Origin: Stenopsyche tienmushanensis
Taxonomy: Eukaryota > Arthropoda > Insecta > Trichoptera > Stenopsychidae
Assembly: GCA_008973525.1 (NCBI GenBank)
Contig: WACJ01000060.1
Location: 1,178,001 to 1,242,000 of the forward strand
Reading direction: 5' to 3'
DNA length: 64,000 nucleotides
The first letter of the stretch is position 1, and the number at the start of each line of letters is the position of its first letter. The position numbers and the translations under genes are program-made. Shown in pieces: positions 60,311 to 64,000 of the stretch. Below the pieces are notes generated by a model, which saw only the letters and a list, made by a program, of their open reading frames with translations, searched no databases and had not been told where the DNA came from.

Positions 60311-63300
60311 CTCTCAATTAAATTCAAAAAAAAATTTGCAGCGTTATTCGAGCCGTATGCGGTCTAGCGTTTTCATAATTAAACAACAATTTCTTGATAT
60401 TCACCAATCGCAAGCTTTTTTAAATCAATTCAATTAACTATTTAAAAAAATCCCAAAAATGCGCACGAACTTTTGGAATGACCTGATAAAAAAATTCTCA
60501 TCTTTATTGGACTCCTTGTAGTTATTATTTGCTTATGATTATGATAATAATGTATATTTTTGTATTAAATTTTTACCGGCACTTTTCCTATTTGTTTGAT
60601 TCGGAGATTTTCATCATTGTTTGATTATGTAAAATTTTGAGATTCTCTTATATATTTAAGAACGCTTAATCAAATGATTTGTGAATTTATAGCATTCAAA
60701 CCTATTGAATAATGCTATTAAATTTTAAAGTTCTTTCCATTAAAGTATTATATCCAGCCAATTCCAAGCCTTAATTTATTTTGCCAGATTATATGTCGGC
60801 TGACGCAATTTTTCTTCGGATTTTTTATGTTACATAGTGAGAATTATTTTTTTAAAATTTCAAAGCGTTTTTTATAGGCAAAAATCGCGGAATGATCGTT
60901 GTCCTTAAATAATGATTGAACGATAATTTTTAATGTTTTCATTCAGAGTTATGTTTTTGTCATGAAAGTTTATGAAAGCTTTCATTATCTTTTACTTTAT
61001 TACCGGGCGTCCACGAACAATAAATTTTGCAATGATAAATGAAACGATAAAATTATAGATCTTAAATATTTCATCGTATTTATTCAATTAGTTGTATAGA
61101 ATGAGACTTAGTTAAAAAATATAATTTGTATTTTTCTCTATAGATATATATATATTATATTATTTTTGTATTATCTTACGCAGACTTTTAAAGATTGCCA
61201 TAAATTGTTGAATTTTAGCAGCAGACCTTGACGCTGCTGAAAATTGTAACTTTTGGCAGACTTTCGTTTTTCAATAGCGATAAACCATTGATGCTGTAGG
61301 GGCTGTATAAAAGTAACGCGATAAATACGAGCTTTCTCTGAAATATTTCGCCTAGGAGTCGATTTTGAGTATCACTTTAAAACAACAATCGTCGTTTTAT
61401 ATTCCAACTGAGATTTAGAACTTAAAGCACACCAAATATTTTAGTTCGTCGCAACTATGCCCAAAAATATTTCTTATTTTGTCGTGCAGAAAGCCAAAAA
61501 AGGTTAAACGTCTAACAAAGGCATTTCGCCGTACTTCCACAATTTTTTCACCGCCGGAAGTCACACATCAATAAAGAGTTGTGTTTTTCTTTCAGATACA
61601 TAAAAGCCTCGAAAATCAATCAAAGAAAACGTTGATGTATTATATGATATATAATATTTGCTGAAGTGGAATTTTGGTAAGAAGAGCTTTTTTCTGGATT
61701 TGATCTCCGCGTCTATTTTTAACTGGACGTCATAAAAATATTATTTTTTATTGGCAAATTTCATCTGAGAGAAAAATTATAAGCGGATTTACTCTTAGAC
61801 TTTGACAGAAAAATAAAAACACTCCAATGAATTCAAAAATAGATTAATCGACATTGTTTCAACTTATCCTATCGATATGAAATTGGTTGTATAAATAGAT
61901 TTTTAGAATCGATCTTCGTTTTAGCTTTAAAGCTATTTACTTCTAGGGCTTCTTCGGGCAATTTTGTCCTTTAATGTTCTTAAGGGCTTTGTGGATTCGC
62001 TCGGTACAAATTTTCTACAAATGGGTCACAGTCTCGCTTTAAAGAAGTCTATTGTGTTGAATCAACACAGGCGCTTTCGTTCCCAAAGGCTCTGAATTAT
62101 TCATTAGTGAAACCATACACACAACGCAAACAATTCCATATCTGCACAATATGAATATGAATGACATTTTTATCCGATGTACATAAAAGTGATGATAAAG
62201 ACCCTAAATATATCAAGCATATATTAGAGCACACATTGGATAAATTTTCCAAGTTCAAAGTGACATTGTGATTAATAATTTTAAAAATTGCTTACTACGA
62301 GTATATGCCTTTTGTAATATATGCACATAATGTTTTGATAAAATGTAATAAATATTCCAACGAATATATTATTATGTTTTGAGGGATAAGCCACGAGCAA
62401 ACACTTTAACACAAACGGTGATTTAATAAAATATCATATGAGATTGACTTTTAATATTGCTCGTATGAGGTTTTGAAGGTGACCTCAAATAATTCCATGG
62501 TTCACAATTCCTTGAAAATTTCTCCGATGTGCGAGATAACTCGTTAAAAGGTTCATTGCACACATGACTTCTACTTTTTCATCTATTTTCTAACATCCAA
62601 AGCACGTTCAATTTTATTTGTAAAATATGACTTGCCACGCTTTATTATTTTTTTAATATAATTCGCCAGAATTGCGGAGCTCACCTTTGATAAAATGCTT
62701 GGGTGAATGGCTTCAATTTGCACGAGAAAGCACTTTTTATTTATTTTTAAAACAATTAATCAAGACCAGAACTTAATGCCAAAGGACAACTGCTTCATAT
62801 TTAGTGCAAAAGATTTAAAATGAAGAATCACCGAATACGTGAATTACTAAAAATCTATCAAATTCGAGCACGTTCAAGTTCTAGTGTTTTCAATCTTTTT
62901 TATGGCGTAGAAACGTATAAATTTAAAGTCTAGAGAAACGAAATGAAAACTCACACTTTCAAGATGTACTTTCACCGACTCATTTTCGTATGCCATTATT
63001 TTCTTAAATAGTCTATCAAGGGATCAAGAAAAAATATATGCCATATCAACCCTTCATTTTTACTGAAATATTGCTATTTGAGCCAATCACTTCAAACTAT
63101 GATATAAAGCTTAAAAACACAATATCAGACTATGAATGTTTCAAATAATCCAAATATTATAATGGATTGTCCCGTTAGGAATGTTGTTTTTTTAAAATAA
63201 ATTATCAAATCATTTCATCGATACAATATACTCTCCTTCAGCAGATGCAACTTTTCCCATTTATTGAATATTTTTTATCTGATTTATCTATTTTAAAGTT

Positions 63301-63930
63301 TTTAGTCAAAAAATGATTGATGACAAAATATAGGTATAAATTGGTTTTGATTAAATTAATTAAACCCCCTCGAGGAATTAATTAACTACATTTATGAAAG
63401 TGATTCAGCAAAAGAAAGCTTTCGTAGAGTTTATACACACTTTATAACTGTCTATTTTTCTTCTATTGTTTCACAATAGACTTAATTAATACGATCGAAT
63501 CCCGGAACTTCCCCCCATTGCGTCGTCATGAACTACTTTATCGACTACCACCCTTTTGTGTTCCATTAAAAGCTTTTGTACGGGGAAACCCATAAAAATA
63601 ATTTTATTAAATCTGATGTTAACTTATGTCATTAAAATTCTTCATACGGCATTTCGTTATTGTGTGGTGGTTAAGTTCGATAAATGATTGTGTTCTTTGC
63701 CGGACGTGTAGGGCGATTAAGTCAAAAGTTTAGTCGACAAATATTAAGCGGAGCCAAACTAAATAGTTATAGTATGAAGATGGAAAATATTCCAAACAAA
63801 AAACTTCAATAAAAAAGCGATTGGTTGACTTTATGTGTACATTGTAGGACTTTTTGTCCTTTCAGAAAGTCGCATGGGTAGAAGATAATTCAGAAGAGAA
63901 GTGCGTGGAAGCGTGCGATTCCCCCGGGTT
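60311..63930. other. AT-rich non-coding stretch
   Basis: No supportable gene. About 61490-61580 is slightly GC-richer. 63340-63760 is rich in TTAATTAA-type homeodomain motifs and may be regulatory, but this is speculation from motifs alone. Confidence 0.45.
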
Positions 63931-63946
63931 ACGGGAAGAGTTTTTT

Positions 63947-63975
63947 CCTCTCGTGCACCCCCCCCCCCCGAGAGG
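63947..63975. repeat. C12 homopolymer enclosed by a 7-bp inverted repeat
   Basis: cctctcg (63947-63953) and cgagagg (63969-63975) flank gtgca plus C12 (63958-63969). A third related cctctc follows at 63982-63987. The homopolymer is prone to sequencing error, so its exact length is uncertain. Confidence 0.65.
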
Positions 63976-64000
63976 GCTTTTCCTCTCAAAGGATAAAGTT

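Noticed and set aside
1..64000. CRISPR arrays, bacterial operons, tRNA or rRNA genes
   Set aside because: No regularly spaced repeats, ribosome-binding sites, cloverleaf with GGTTCRA box or rRNA-like segment were found; the sequence looks eukaryotic.

Overview
The window reads as AT-rich nuclear DNA of an arthropod, most likely an insect. The case rests on an R1-clade non-LTR retrotransposon, several mariner (D34D) relics, hAT relics, TA and AAAAT microsatellites, and the absence of any dense or operon-like gene layout. I found no host exon, tRNA or rRNA gene that I could support. The non-repeat sequence looks like a gene desert or the interior of a very long intron, with scattered GC-richer patches that could be regulatory.

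The centrepiece is at 37971-43493 on the minus strand. It is an apparently full-length R1-clade LINE of about 5.5 kb with a GC-rich 5' UTR, an uninterrupted 505-aa ORF1 (zinc-knuckle nucleic-acid binding protein), an uninterrupted 1079-aa ORF2 (AP-like endonuclease, reverse transcriptase, C-terminal CCHC-like motif) and a GC-rich 3' UTR. A perfect 14-bp target-site duplication (AATTTGTTGATATA) flanks it, so the insertion is probably recent. ORF2 starts 8 nt before the end of ORF1 within ATGGATAA, which suggests coupled translation. Two oddities stand out: on its coding strand the element ends in poly(T) rather than poly(A), and the first 16 bases of its 5' end recur inverted (15/16) in its 3' UTR.

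DNA transposons and their debris fill the rest. 2689-3077 and 28004-28769 are two deletion derivatives of one mariner family in opposite orientation. 34879-35882 is a non-autonomous hAT element with 17-bp perfect inverted termini, an exact 8-bp duplication and a surviving C-terminal dimerisation segment. 4840-5571 is an unnamed inverted-repeat element (MITE-like) with 22-bp termini and a second internal inverted repeat. 5631-6247 is a candidate piggyBac-like element bounded by TTAA and carrying an 18-bp perfect palindrome. 52376-52909 (N-terminal half) and about 21063-21340 (C-terminal half) are mariner transposase fossils. 59636-60310 is a frameshifted ZBED/hAT-type transposase pseudogene. 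9115-9130 is a lone hAT-like terminus.

By region: 1-9 kb holds a GAGA-rich patch, one mariner derivative, the MITE and the piggyBac candidate. 9-21 kb is mostly featureless AT-rich DNA with GC-richer islands (11.5-12.0 and 17.45-17.8 kb) and an AAAAT microsatellite. 21-35 kb holds mariner debris and a putative regulatory island at 23.8-24.3 kb. 35-43.5 kb holds the hAT element and the LINE. 43.5-64 kb is AT-rich with mariner and ZBED fossils and G/C homopolymers flanked by short inverted repeats. The mobile elements are independent of one another, and only the two LINE proteins are expected to work together.
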